Shown: piece after piece, positions 22,841 through 34,637 of the stretch
Layout of the letters: every line of letters begins with the position of its first letter
Position numbering within the stretch: the stretch's first letter is position 1
Source of the DNA: Pezicula radicicola
Lineage: Eukaryota > Ascomycota > Leotiomycetes > Helotiales > Dermateaceae
DNA: 64,000 bases
Assembly (NCBI GenBank): GCA_003008705.1
Contig: PDUO01000103.1
Coordinates: 1-64,000, forward strand
Direction of reading: 5' to 3'
Program-made: the position numbers and the translations under genes
Notes under the pieces: generated by a model
The model's input: only the letters and a program-made list of their open reading frames with translations
What the model was told of the DNA's origin: nothing
Databases searched by the model: none

Positions 22841-23231
22841 ATAGGCTATTTAGGGTGGTTATTTACATCGTTTCATATTTTGATATTCTTACTATACGTG
22901 ACTAAAATAGCCCAAGCATCGTACTAAAAGTCGCCTTGGTAGTCAAAGGGATAACATCCGGAAAAGAGTTACCCCGGAAACCGAAAGCTATCGCGAGTAC
23001 AAGGACGCGACAGCCCTGTCTGTTCTCTCTCTCTGCCATTGCTGTTTGCCATCGAGAAATCCCGACGACAGATTTTACATCTTACAAAACGCAGGAAATC
23101 TCTCCCTGGTGACCCAGTTATATGCCTCAGTTCAAAGCGCGCATACGAGTAAAACGCGCTCGTCGCCAGCACCCGCATTCCATCACTGATCACCATCGTC
23201 CTCTGGGCACCTTGCCCGCCAGCTTCTCGGC
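22841..23231. promoter_or_regulatory. promoter and 5' leader region of HIR3
   Basis: The spacer between the AT-rich island and the proposed HIR3 start is only about 390 nt. The last 200 nt are C-rich. Small frames in it on both strands lack motifs. Confidence 0.4.
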
Positions 23232-26200
23232 ATGGTTTGCTCTCCCCCATAACCTGCCTTGCCCCCCTCCTAAGGATAGTTCCACCGCTGATACAAATTC
23301 TACGCTAGGCTACCTTTACTGCCCTGAACATCGAGCCGGACGATCAGAGTGATGATGAGGTTGACAACACCAAGGAAATACAGGTCTGCGCACCACCCCA
23401 CCCCCCTTCCTGCCCACAACCCAATCCGCGATTGCGGCTGACCCTGTTCCGGTGTCCCTAGATTGAAGAGGCCCTCAAACTTTACCAAGCCGCCCTCAAG
23501 CTCCATTCGCAGGGCCCGAAACTCTACAGCCAGGCCAAAGAAGCATATGCAGTCCTGTTTAAGTCGGAAGTATTTCGATACCCTGAGAGTGTCACTGACT
23601 TCACACGCGCCGAAGAACATCCTGAGATCGAATACACTGACGCATCCTTTGCGCTGGGGTTAGACACCATCACAGCCGGAGAGGGAATGCCCAGCACGTT
23701 GCCGCATATCTTGTATCTCTCATACAAAAATCATGGCCAATTTATCATGGATTGCGTCAAGTTCGGACTGAAGCATAGCGAGACGAGCAGCGCTGATGCT
23801 GTGGATATTAAACAGCTGGAGCCTCAGTCCAATAATGCCCTGGTAGACTTTTCGCGTGCCCTCGCGGCAGATGAATCTGACACGGAACTGTGGAGACGAG
23901 CAGCCAGGCTTGGGGCGTTGATGGGGAGTCGGAGGATTGCCAGATATTGTCTGGAGGCGGCAGTGGAGGTGGATGATGATCCCACAGTGGCAGAGGTCGA
24001 TCCGGCATCACTTGAGGAAGGCTTTGCCGGAGAACAATTGAAAGAGCAACTGGAAGTTCTGTCAGACCAAATTTCTCTAACGCATCCAATCATGGGGCCA
24101 TTCATAAAGAAGCCGATGCCTCCGTACTTGACGAAGTACATGGATCCATATTCTTTCCTGCCCAATCCTATCACATCACTAGAACACCTTCAGCCCTCCA
24201 ACGAAGGAGCGGAAGTCACGACGGCATATACCGTCATTCTTCCTACCGATGGAACTTGGGAGCGCTTGGGAGCGGCGTTATTTCAGCAGGTTTCATTATC
24301 ACCCGGAGGGTTGCCTGGTATCCGTGTCCTGATAAACCTCCCGGGCAAGGGCAGTAACATTCATCATCCGCAGAGTATTCTCAGAACCACAAGTTTCCCC
24401 GACTCGACAAGAAGAGGGTGGGAAGGCCATGCAATGCTAGATGAAGGTACAGCCAATGATGATATAGAACCTACGCCCGAAGACCAAATCATGAAAGAGG
24501 TGGCGAGCGCTAGTTCATACACACCAACTACGGGCAGCAATGAGCTTGCGAATCCTTTGTCCGGACCACCAAATGATAACAATCAGCTTCAGGAACCCAT
24601 TCTCCCACAGTCATCAACAATTCAGGATACAGAGCGTCAACAAGTCGAGCCTATCGTCCTTCCCACGAGGAAGCGATCTCAGTCCGTTGCAGGCCTACGC
24701 GAGACGCCCGAGGATGACAGTGGAGCTCAAAAGCGAAGCAAGCGTATAAGAAATCGGGCAGATCCTGGAGGAGAGACTGCAGTCGATCCTGCAACCCAGT
24801 TCGCCGAACAACTCAAACCTTTCGAACAAGCAGATGCAGAAACCTTCAGGTTTGTCGGATCTAACCTCAGCAAATTGAGCGTAGAAGATCTGGGCACCTT
24901 CGAAGAGCTACATGCCGCCTTTTCACTGGAAGGCGATTCTGATTTGACTGAGAAAGTGGCAAACACAGCAGTGAGAGACCTTCGGGATATCCTTAGGACA
25001 TGGGATGATGGAAAGGCGTCGACGTTCCTAAATAGCAGTCCAGCAGATATGCTTGGCTCCTTGAACGGACCTGTGAATTCCGGTATTGCTGCATTTTTAG
25101 AGCATTCAAATGCTGGATCGCTGAAAGTGAGCAACCTACCACCATTTATACTCGCCGAAGGGCTCTTCAGTTTTGTGCGGAGGGTGGAAAATGACTGGAT
25201 GACCCTTCAGGACGTTATTTTTGAGTGGGTGTGCTTCATTCTGAAGACGTACCGGCGAATGCAATGGCAGGATGATCTCAAGATCATATTCGTGCAATTG
25301 ATTTGCTATACAGATGCAGACATATTCGGTCGTTTGCACGCCGAGATGGCAAGCTTCCACGGGTCAACCGTTCAAAGTCAGGAGAGAATCACGGAATGCG
25401 AAGATCTTATACAGTCGCTGTTTGAACTCCATCTTGATGTCTATTCTAGAATAACCAACCCAGGAAGTATCGTTCATCATGATACCCGGGTCATGACCAA
25501 GGAGCGCCTAGACAGATGGGCCGACTTCGCGGCTGATGTTGTAAGATCTCGCCCACGAAAATCTTACGATGAGCTCTCACTCAGATATCTATGGGCGTCA
25601 GTCTTTTATGCTACAATGGCCGAGGGTGTTTCTCGTGAGCACAAAGTGCTGTGCTGGTCTGAGCTTAAAGCATTGCTACAGGAATGCGAAAAGCCGGTGA
25701 TTGAGCTCCAGAACAACGCAGTCATGCCCGAAATATCCATCACTGCCGCTGAGCGTGAGGTTAATAGATTGACGACCATGGATTTTTTCTTCAACCTATT
25801 TCGGACCGATAACACTGATCCCGTAGCAATCATTGAAACTCTGGAGCCAGTCCTGGATCCTGAGTCCGCTATCCAGCAAACATCTCCGGAGTTGGGCGAT
25901 AGCTGCGACGGTAGCACCATAGAGCTCTCGGGCGCTGAGAGTGTCTCTGCGTCATTGCGGGAGATGTGGAAGTTCTTAAAGGCAGGAAGCATTTCTTTAA
26001 GGCTATTCCTGTGGCAGCGTCTCCGGGAGGCATATGTCAGCATCGAATACAACACTAAAGTTTTTTCATGTCACTTGAAAAGCCTTGAGATCATAGTCGC
26101 GCACTTTCGGAGCGAAGAGTATGTAGACAGCCCTGAAGAGCCTCGTCGGCACAAAATGTTGACGTGGCTGAAGGCTCTGGATGATCTTTTAGTGAGAGCT

Positions 26201-29170
26201 CTGTCGATTGCTCTCAATGACTCTGAGAGGTGTTTTGAAATTATCGACGAGCGCCATATCAAATCGACTTGTGCAGCCTTGGCGCAGCTAAGTCGAATTC
26301 TTCACGCAGCTGCAATGTTTGATGACCAGGTGAGGGTAGGGATGATCCAGCTTCCAAACAAACCGGCCTTCGGCGAACGTGGGAACTTTACAAGTTTAAC
26401 AACCAAACTGAAAGAAATGCAAGTCCGCACCTGGGCCCTGCAGTACGCTATGGTCAAGGAAGGCATGAGCCAGAGCCCAGAGAATTTCCCAACCTCAGAT
26501 ATGGACCTTGCGGATTATCTAGCTGTTGTGCATTATGGACTTGGTTTGCGTAAATGCTGCCGCGCTTCAAACAAGATCTTCCTGAAAATGATGAAGGTGG
26601 AAATGTTACGTATGACCCATGTTGACCGATGGGAAGACTATCTAGGCCAAGTCTTGTTTGACCTTTACGGTGTGCGTTTGGGGGTCGGAACATGGGACCT
26701 CGATGACCATGGTTGCACAACAGAAACACTTGACCGGCGCACCGCCTTGAATATCGCAGAGCAAGTCATCATGTTGGCGAATCGGATGCCGATAAAGGAT
26801 CTGCTGAAGGACGAATTACGGCCGACGATTGAGAAAATGCAGGCAGCACTGGGCCCCTCGAAAAGCACGCCCCAGATGCAACATAATCTTCGCAATTATA
26901 CCGAATATTTGAAGACGTCTATTCGTCCACTTCATATGTATCAAGCTTTGAAAGGGCAAGTCCAGGTCGACTCATTGCCTGTTATCAAGCAAGATACGTC
27001 CCTCGCCGACAAACGTTGGTATTTTCTACTTGGTATGATGAATCTGACCAAGTTCCGCTCGCAAAAGCGTCTTGCCCCAGGCACGCAGCAGGATGACTTG
27101 AGGATCGCTGCATCCTTTCTCAGAATTCAGCTTCAGCACACAGCAGACGACTGGGAGACGTGGTACAGACTCGCACAGTGCTTTGACCTGGAGCTTGAAG
27201 AAGAAGTTTTGTGGACAGCGGATAAAATTAATAATTCTCGAAGGCAACTAATAATTTTACAGCGAAGCTCCATTCATTGCTACGTCATGGCTCTATCAAC
27301 AGCAGTGCGAAATGCCCCCGGCACTTTAGAAACTGCTGAGAAGCTGTCCGAAATGTATCACGACTTTGGCATGCGAATTTACGCGTCGTCACGAGAGCCT
27401 TTTGATAATGAAGCCTTCTGGGTGGAAGACTTCGAAAAGCATATGAGTGGACATCAGGGAATGTACAAAAGAGCTCTCCATGATGAAATGAGCAAATACA
27501 AGGTGTGGAAGTATGCTTCCAATCTCTTCAAGAAGGCTTTGATAGAGAAGCCACATAACTGGATGTACGTCGCCGAGTTTTCCATTTTTCTACTTATTGT
27601 TGCTAACGACTCAAATAGGAGCCACTATATGCTGGGTAAATGCCAGTGGAAAATGTACTGTAAGGCGCCAGATGATGATAGAGACAGGGCGAGCAGACCA
27701 TCGATGTGGTCAGCTCTCAACTCCTTCCTAAAAGCAATCGAGACAGTACCTAAGCAAAGAGACAGCAGAGCGGAGCCGGTGTTGGAACCTCATTACAAAC
27801 TGATATCCTCCGTTCACAAATTGGTCGTGTTGGGGGATATGGATATGCAAGAAGGAGCAAATCTTCTTCAGCAACAGCCTTTCGCCATCAACAAAGGAAG
27901 CGAAGTACTGATCAAAGACCAGGAGGAGTGGGATGACTTTATGCTGCGTGCCTTCCGTCAAGTTCGACAGGCGGATAAATCACACTGGCATCATCGGATG
28001 GTTGCTCGTGTGGTGAGAATCCTCTATGATCCTGATCAGCCTAATGCAAAGAGAGCCGCTCAAGCTCGGCACGAATTTCAAACATCTATATTGACAAAGA
28101 CAATGCATGTTCAGGTTTGGAAACCAGAGGCGGAACGACCTGGGCGCCACCATGTGTACATGGAACGTTATGTGCGGCTGATCATCAAGATACTGTATAA
28201 CTTGGAAGACAAGGCGGGGATGGAAGCACTTACAAAACGCGTGAGGAAACGGGCAGGGGATTACTTTCGATACCACGTTGTCTGGCAGGAATGCTGTACG
28301 GCTTACCTCAGGCTGGTCCGTCGCGTTGGCAAGATTCCTGCCAACATGGATGAAGTTTTCAAGGGCGTCCCGCACGACGAATTCGAGATTTTCTCAGACC
28401 GCCTCAACAATTGGATCGCAGATCCACATCAGTCACATCCGGCACTGGACGCGTTGAGGGAAACCATCGAGCTCAAAAAGCTCAACCAGAACCTTATGAA
28501 GGGCCTTATAATTGACGATGCCATCAATGATGCTTGGGCAGTTTTGTACACGGAAGTTGCGAGAACTCTGCCTGGCCCAGAGCCCTCCAATATGGTCGGC
28601 CCGGGACAATTGGACGGTGAATTATCAACAAGAGCTCAAGGACCAATGAGCCTTAATAATCTGGTCATGAACATGGATGGTTCGCCGAGCATGTCTGGAT
28701 CTCCAGGCTTTGCAGTACTTGCAGCAGGCCCCTCGGGACACCCTCCACCAGGAAGCATGGACGCTTCACAGCGGCCACGAAAAGTAGGGATTCGTCGGAC
28801 AGAAATAATTAAGAGGGCAGAAGGAGCTATTGCTAGAGCTGGAGATGCCCCCAGAAATATTGTCTCTTCAACTTCCCACCGCCGTCTTTCGCATCCTGCC
28901 GTCAATCTCGAGTCATCTACAATACCGCTCCTTCCGGTAGCTACAACGGTATCAACACCTCCACCTCGCCTAGCCTATTCCGATTTGAGAGCAGAAACTA
29001 AAGATGATAGTTCAGCGCCCGGAAGTGTACATGACAGCGCTGATGACGAGAGTGATTTAAGTGATGTACCAGATATGGATGATGCAGAAGCCGAAACAAT
29101 ATTTCCTAATCTGATGAGGAGAACGGCTGGGACACCTTCCGGGGAAGGAGATATTGCCATGGAGGAATAA
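23232..29170 (+). CDS. HIR3: histone transcription regulator 3 (HIR complex subunit, CABIN1-like)
   Basis: The frame matches HIR3 in size and wording. Conserved N-terminal elements are ALNIEPDDQSDDEVDNTKEI, EEALKLYQAALKLHSQGPKL, SDTELWRRAARLGALMGSRR and ARYCLEAAV, followed by a long TPR-like helical solenoid and an acidic tail. Proposed exons are 23232-23234 (ATG alone), 23309-23383, 23462-27564 and 27619-29170, about 1910 residues. The second intron (GTCTGC..CTAG) is firm because it joins KEIQ to IEEAL. The third (27565-27618, 54 nt, GTACGT..AATAG with GCTAAC) stays open if retained but interrupts NWMSHYMLGKC. The first exon is inferred, giving MATFTALNIEP across a GTTTGC donor; the start is the weakest part. 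HIR3 scaffolds the HIR histone H3-H4 chaperone in replication-independent deposition and histone-gene repression. Confidence 0.88.
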
Positions 29171-29688
29171 GATACAACGGGGTCCTAGTTTTTCACTTTC
29201 ATCCACCCGACGATGAAAACTTTTGGGGTAGACACGTGGCAACTAACTGGGTTTACGGCATAAAATGTATAAAAGGCGTTTGAGGAAGATACCCAGAAAC
29301 CCTGTGGCTGGAACAGGGAATAGATAAATGCTTGCTAGACCAAAGAATGGCGTTTAAATATAGGCGTGAAATGTAACTATATTTTCCAACTTAGATATTG
29401 TTGTGAAACGTTCATAGGCGAGCGGTATAAGTCTTCCATCTCCTCTCATATTTTGCTTACAAGTTGAGAAATCTTTGGTACAGTGCTCGCTGTTCCATGC
29501 TAAAAACGTCTGTTGGCTTTCTCAGAGATGAAATATTAATGGAGTTCGATTACTACACTAATAGCATGCTAATTTGTTCCTTAAAAATGTATCCAAACAT
29601 ACCTTTACATATACGCCATTTCCCCAAGCGCTTCCTGGTATCTATCTAACGCCACAATGCAAATGCCAGCCATCCCACAATAAACTTC
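29171..29688. other. intergenic between convergent genes
   Basis: HIR3 and the kinesin gene converge here. The sequence probably contains both 3' untranslated regions. The frame at 29464-29649 has no support. Confidence 0.5.
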
Positions 29689-32152
29689 TCAGAATAAGTC
29701 ATCATCAACAGCCATATCCCACTTCCTTGCCGTTAACTTCTTAACCTTCTTAACTGGTGAAGTCGGCGTTCCATGATCACTTATACGCAGGTTTCCAAGT
29801 TGAACAGAAACGTCACTCATAGGACGGGGTGTTGAATCCCTCAGGGGTTTCTTGGTTGGACTTCGTTGGGCGAGTTCCCTCCGCAAAACATCCATCTCCC
29901 TCCTCAACCGACGGTTCTCATCTTCCAAGCCTTCCACTAGCATCACATTTTCTTTATCTTCGTCTCCTGCATCAGAAGGCGCTTCGGCGTCAAGACCTCT
30001 GGCAAGAATCTCGAGTTTTCTGTCCAGATGTTCTTCGTGTGCCTCGGCAGCAGCAGCCCACTGTGCTTTCCATCTGTTTGATTGTTCCTGCATAGTCTTT
30101 TCCATTTCTTGATAGCACTGCTCCCGAATATTCTGCTCAAATTCTATGAGTTTCTCTTCCATGCTATCTTCGAAACTCATTAGATGAGCTTCGGCCTCGA
30201 TTCGTCGTTCAGACTCAATGGCGACTTCGTTTCGGAGACCGTCGATTTCCTCGCTCATGCGTGCGATTTCTAAGGCAGCAATTTCCATTGTCTCACGCTC
30301 GGTATCACTTGGGGTTGTTCGTCCGCAACCACCGAAGTAGCTCTTGCTTGGTCCTTGGTTACAATTGGCGAGAATAGTAGAAGTTACACTAGGGATCCGA
30401 GGAACGGTGACCTCCCGAGCAAGTGCACTGTATCGTAGCATTTGGCTCGTGGCATTAAAATCCCCAACTGGATCAGCCGCAACAATCATCACGGCCTTCT
30501 GCGGATTTCGAGGCTGATGTGACGCAGAAACTGAGGAAGAGTGCGAGGATGGGAAAGAGTTGGAGAATAGCAGTTCCGTGAGTTTGCATTGACGGAAAGG
30601 AACGACATTTGGCTACGAAGTCAGCAAAGCGGAAGTCCTGTGTTGGTATAACTTACTTTAGCACTCCCTCCAATATCACTCTGCATTTGCAAGCACTGTC
30701 CTAGGTACATCAAACTTTCGTTGATCTTTCCTGCCTCAGCCAGAGTTGCACCTTGTGTCTTCGCATCTCTCGCTCTCTCGCTTCCAGCCAAGTCAACAAT
30801 TGTTAGTGCACTGCCTCCCCAAGCCATAGACGTTCGGGACCTTCTTCGTTTCTTCACCTCCACGCAAAAGAAGCCATGACTTCTGGAAGATACGCTGTTG
30901 CTTCCTGTGCCAGCCACTCTACGCTCTTGTAGACCGGTATCAAGCACCATTAATGCTTCTTTCATAGTTGAGCAGATGACCTTTCGAAGGCCCGCAACCA
31001 CCTTGCGATCTGGGGATTGTTCTGTGGGCTTAAACAGGAGAGCGCGTCGGCGGACGTCCTTCGTGGAGGCCATCTTGGATCCTGGAGTTAGAAGATCAAA
31101 GATACGGTCGTTGTATACCTCGTACATGGAGATCAATATCGCGTATTCTGCATGAGGGTCAATGGGCACTGTGACAGAGCTGACATCAGGTGTCGAGGGT
31201 ACTGCTGAGGGACGATATGGCTGGGTTCGTCTAGGCGTTGGTGCAGAATATGATTCGCCCTTTTTTGGAGACTTAGTAATGTATTTACGCAGTTTGGCTG
31301 TTGTCAATGACATGTAAGAAGGAATTTTCGGAGACTTCATCGGAACTTTCGATTCGTCAAGCTCATCAACTTCCAGAATACTTTCTTCGACAGCCCTGAT
31401 ACTTCTGGGACTGTCGGGGAAGCGACCTGGCAATGCACTGAAGGACGGGGTTTTCGCAGGATGGGGAGGTCGTACGATCATTGGCGTAGGCGCCCTTGAA
31501 CTTGCTCGAGAGGGGCCCGAAGGATCACCGTAGATTGTGTCCATGAAGCCTTGGGCAGACATGACCTGGGCTTCGGAAGGATCAGATGCGGCAATTGTAG
31601 CGTGGAGAGAAGTTGTGGTGTTCGTATCGAGCAGGTTCGATGAAAGGGAGCGAAAGAGAACGTCGAGCGCGAGTTGTGTCAGGCCGCGTTGACTGCGTGA
31701 GCCTAGGATTGTGTGGCTCTGTCAAACAGTACCTTCGTTAGCACATGGTTCCGTACAGTGCAGTAAAGTATAGTAGAATGTAGTGCAGTGCGTACCTTGC
31801 CAGAGCCTGTCACACCCAGAGTTGCCAGAAGTCCATCTCTGCCATCGCCACCTTGTGGTCCAACAACGGCCTCGATGAGGGGAATCACGCCGGTGCCGCG
31901 AAAGATGTCCAGCTGCGAGGCGTCCTCCTCAAAGACTTTAGTGAAGGCAAACTTCTCCACAGCCCTGCGACGATTATCGTTGGGCGGATTGAGCGTGATA
32001 TGGGTTGGCGACGCATTCTCCCCCGGCGTTTCCACTGACAGGAAGCGTTCGGGTGCGGTCAAGGTAGGGTAGAGTTGCTGGCTCACTGGTGGAGGTCGCA
32101 GTCGTAAATAGACCTGGAAAAGCGCCGCTTGGGATTTCGGAGGAGACTCCAT
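29689..32152 (-). CDS. kinesin motor protein with long motor-domain insertion (kinesin-6-like)
   Basis: Exons 32152-31796, 31718-30657 and 30612-29689, all in phase 0, give 780 residues. The motor begins at VYLRLRPPP. The P-loop GVTGSGKSHTIL is split by intron 1 and has Ser where Thr is usual. Switch I is NSVSSRSH, switch II DLAGSERA, and the alpha-4/L12 region reads MYLGQCLQMQ and FRQCKLTELLFSNSF. All nucleotide-contact motifs are intact, so it should be an active motor. About 180 residues of Pro/Ser-rich sequence are inserted between the P-loop and the HAEYAILISMYEVYNDRI strand. Such an insertion is a feature of kinesin-6 (MKLP/Klp9) motors of the spindle midzone. Assignment to that class is inference. 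Residues 560-700 form a coiled coil. A basic tail carries SPTKKP and SPVKKVKKL, possible CDK sites and NLS. Confidence 0.85.
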
Positions 32153-32562
32153 TGGGGAGTCGGGGGTGTACAAGAGGATATATCTTATTGTACTGTGAAG
32201 AGTGAGGGAGGGAAGGAGGGAGGAAGGGAGTGACTGAGAGAGGGTGTTGTAGCGTCCCTGTGGTCGCATGCGCGTAAGAAGAATTGTTGATCTCGTACTC
32301 GTACGTTGTTGCGCAGGGCAACCAACACACCGCATCACGTGAGCCCCGACAACTCTGCACCTGCACCTCATCCTCAAGGTCATGCGTCGCAGCAACAATT
32401 AGGTGCAATTGTGAAGATACATTTGTAAATTCATAGTACTCAGTGGTGTACAAATTCGAGCACCACTGCCAGGGATAAAAGGTAATCAGGAGAGAAACAA
32501 GCAAGGCAACGAAGATGTAAGATGCTACCTAAATCTGCACTACATAAAGGAAAGAATGACAC
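32153..32562. other. kinesin promoter
   Basis: Spacer between the kinesin start and the stop of the next gene on the same strand. Several GGGAGGGA-type purine runs occur at 32205-32235. No gene is seen. Confidence 0.45.
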
Positions 32563-33522
32563 TCAAAGAACAGCTGAAAATGGCGGGCGTCGAGGGTATA
32601 TCTGGTGCTCTAAGACTTGCGAAAGATATAACTTGGTCAATTTCTTCCCAACCCGCACCTGTACCAGGGGAGGATTCTCCAGTCTTTGCAAGTATGCCCT
32701 ATCGTCCGCCCGTTCCCTTTCGATGCGCAATATTTGCGTAGGATTTGCACCTGGTGGGAAGGGAGAAGGGGGCCGGCACTTCCTACGAGGTTGAGGCAAT
32801 GGTGGATCGCGACTTTCCAGAACAGTGCTCGCTTGCTTCAGCTTGCGAGCTGCGCTGAGCTCTCTTCTCACACGCCTCAGGTCTGCTGTCTCTTCGCCGT
32901 CTGCGGGCCGATCAGCAACCCAACGCTCCTCCTGTTCGAGCCTAGCGATGGCTCTGGTTGATTGGTGCAGGTCCGCATCTGCGGTCCAGAGGCCGACATA
33001 TTGGCCTTTGCCTAGTTCCACTTGTCTCTCCGCCGCAGGTGTTCGAGACATTCGAGATGGTGGACACTGGCTGGCAGGCTCTTCCACTGCTCGCTTACGC
33101 TTGCCCGGTCTAATTAAAGCCGCTGCGTCGTTCGAAGAAGTTGCAGTCGCGAGAAAAATTTCGATCCGGGCGATGCTCTGTGTCCGTTTATCCAGTTCAG
33201 AATCGCCTGGAGATTGATCCAAATGTTGTTGTAGCTGAAAATCCAAAATTATGGGCAACAACTTCCGGCAATCTTTCTCCCCCAACCAGCGTTCCTCCCG
33301 CTCTGTACCACGCAGTCTGACTTGATATTTCCCTCCCAAGCTATCCCAGGCCACAATTCTCTCTACGGATTCCCTCGTTGGCATAGCGCGCTCCCTCTCG
33401 ACTCGCTCTAAATAGTTGCCGGAGACCTCATAGATGTCCTCTTCTTCTCCTTCTTCGGTTGTGGTCTCCTGCATAATTCGCGGCGTTACTCGACTTTTAG
33501 AAACAGGGCATTGCGAGACCAT
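32563..33522 (-). CDS. unrecognised basic/acidic protein, possible chromo-like segment
   Basis: An intronless frame of 319 codons from ATG at 33522. I do not recognise it. Residues about 25-95 run from an acidic EEGEEEDIYEVSG into ERIVAWDSLGGKYQVRLRG, then W-L-G-E and LLPIILDFQLQ. The order Y-x-V-x-x-x-G, an aromatic after about eight residues and a final helix resembles a chromodomain, but the aromatic cage is not clear. The rest is Arg/Glu/Pro-rich and looks disordered or coiled (RAIARLEQEERW, DLRRVRRELSAARKLKQ), with basic stretches such as GKRKRAV that could be nuclear signals. Codon use looks like that of the neighbours. Function unknown; nuclear location is inference. Confidence 0.6.
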   Translation of the reverse strand: MVSQCPVSKSRVTPRIMQETTTEEGEEEDIYEVSGNYLERVERERAMPTRESVERIVAWDSLGGKYQVRLRGTEREERWLGEKDCRKLLPIILDFQLQQHLDQSPGDSELDKRTQSIARIEIFLATATSSNDAAALIRPGKRKRAVEEPASQCPPSRMSRTPAAERQVELGKGQYVGLWTADADLHQSTRAIARLEQEERWVADRPADGEETADLRRVRRELSAARKLKQASTVLESRDPPLPQPRRKCRPPSPFPPGANPTQILRIERERADDRAYLQRLENPPLVQVRVGKKLTKLYLSQVLEHQIYPRRPPFSAVL

Positions 33523-34637
33523 TTTTGCGAAAGCTAGGAAGTTGCTCTAGGATTATTGCATATTAGAATGACTGAACCGTTTGTTAGATTGACCAAGCAG
33601 AGCAACCCACCTTGCTTTGCCAGACTAAAATCGAAGTAGCAGAGTTATTTTAGAGCTGTGTATTGAAAGATAGACTGGAATTAAACATCCATACAGAAAT
33701 ACTGAACCAAAAAGCGGTCAGCCGCGTGCATGTTTCTACTTAAAGCGCTGCTAAAGAGTCAAGATTTCAAGTAAGACATCGGGTAGCAGTGTACCTAGTT
33801 GACATGTATCGCGTCGCTTCCGACGCCCTGGTTCGATGTTGAGTACGGAGTACTTCGTACGTATGGTAGAGTCGTGGTTTCTTTGAATAAATGATATTAA
33901 TTTCATACCCTGATAAGCACTTACCGATCGGTTTTTTTTCTTCTTTCTTTTTCTTTTCACGGGGATCTTCCAATATTAATCGGTTAATCGCCGCCCATAA
34001 GCGAGGCTGACGATTACTCCCTCTTACCTCTAATTGCACCTCTTCCCCTTCTTATTTGCCTATCTCTATTTCAGTGTACTGTACGAAGGTAAAGTAATTT
34101 ATACCTTTTCCCTGATTATCATACTCGTATTTTCTCTTTCATTGCAATCTTATGGTCCGTAGCCATGGTTTACCAGTTGTGTAGCAGGGTAAAGAACCAG
34201 AACTATTATTCTAAGGGTCTGGCAGAACGGCACTACTGCCGTATCTGGTTTGGCTTCTTCGGCTCTACAACAATAGATTATCCCTCTGTCCGTCTTGCTG
34301 CCACTTTGCTCAAGTTCAGCACCCCTTTAATTAAGCGAGCGGGTGATCCTCGAGCTCGAACCACCAGAGCCACTTTATATGTGTATACGAGGCAATTTTA
34401 CAGGCTATAAGGTTTTGGCAGTGTAGAGATGAACCTCGCTTAGTGCACACCGCAATAGTAGTAGACGGAAAAGGGGAGCATCGGCTTTATAGAGCAATTA
34501 TATGTATTGAGGTTTCTCCCTTCGAAAGCCATATACGCTTTCTTACCTAAACTTTGGCACTTCTCTGGATCAACTACTAAGTACACCTATTATACAAAAA
34601 ACGCAACACTTCGAACTTTTCCATCAAAGATCTCAAT
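33523..34637. other. intergenic; no recognisable gene
   Basis: Frames at 33751-34039 (minus) and 34165-34410 (plus) carry no motifs. A T/C-rich run lies at 33932-33957. Upstream part is the promoter of the minus-strand gene at 33522. Nothing else supported. Confidence 0.45.
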
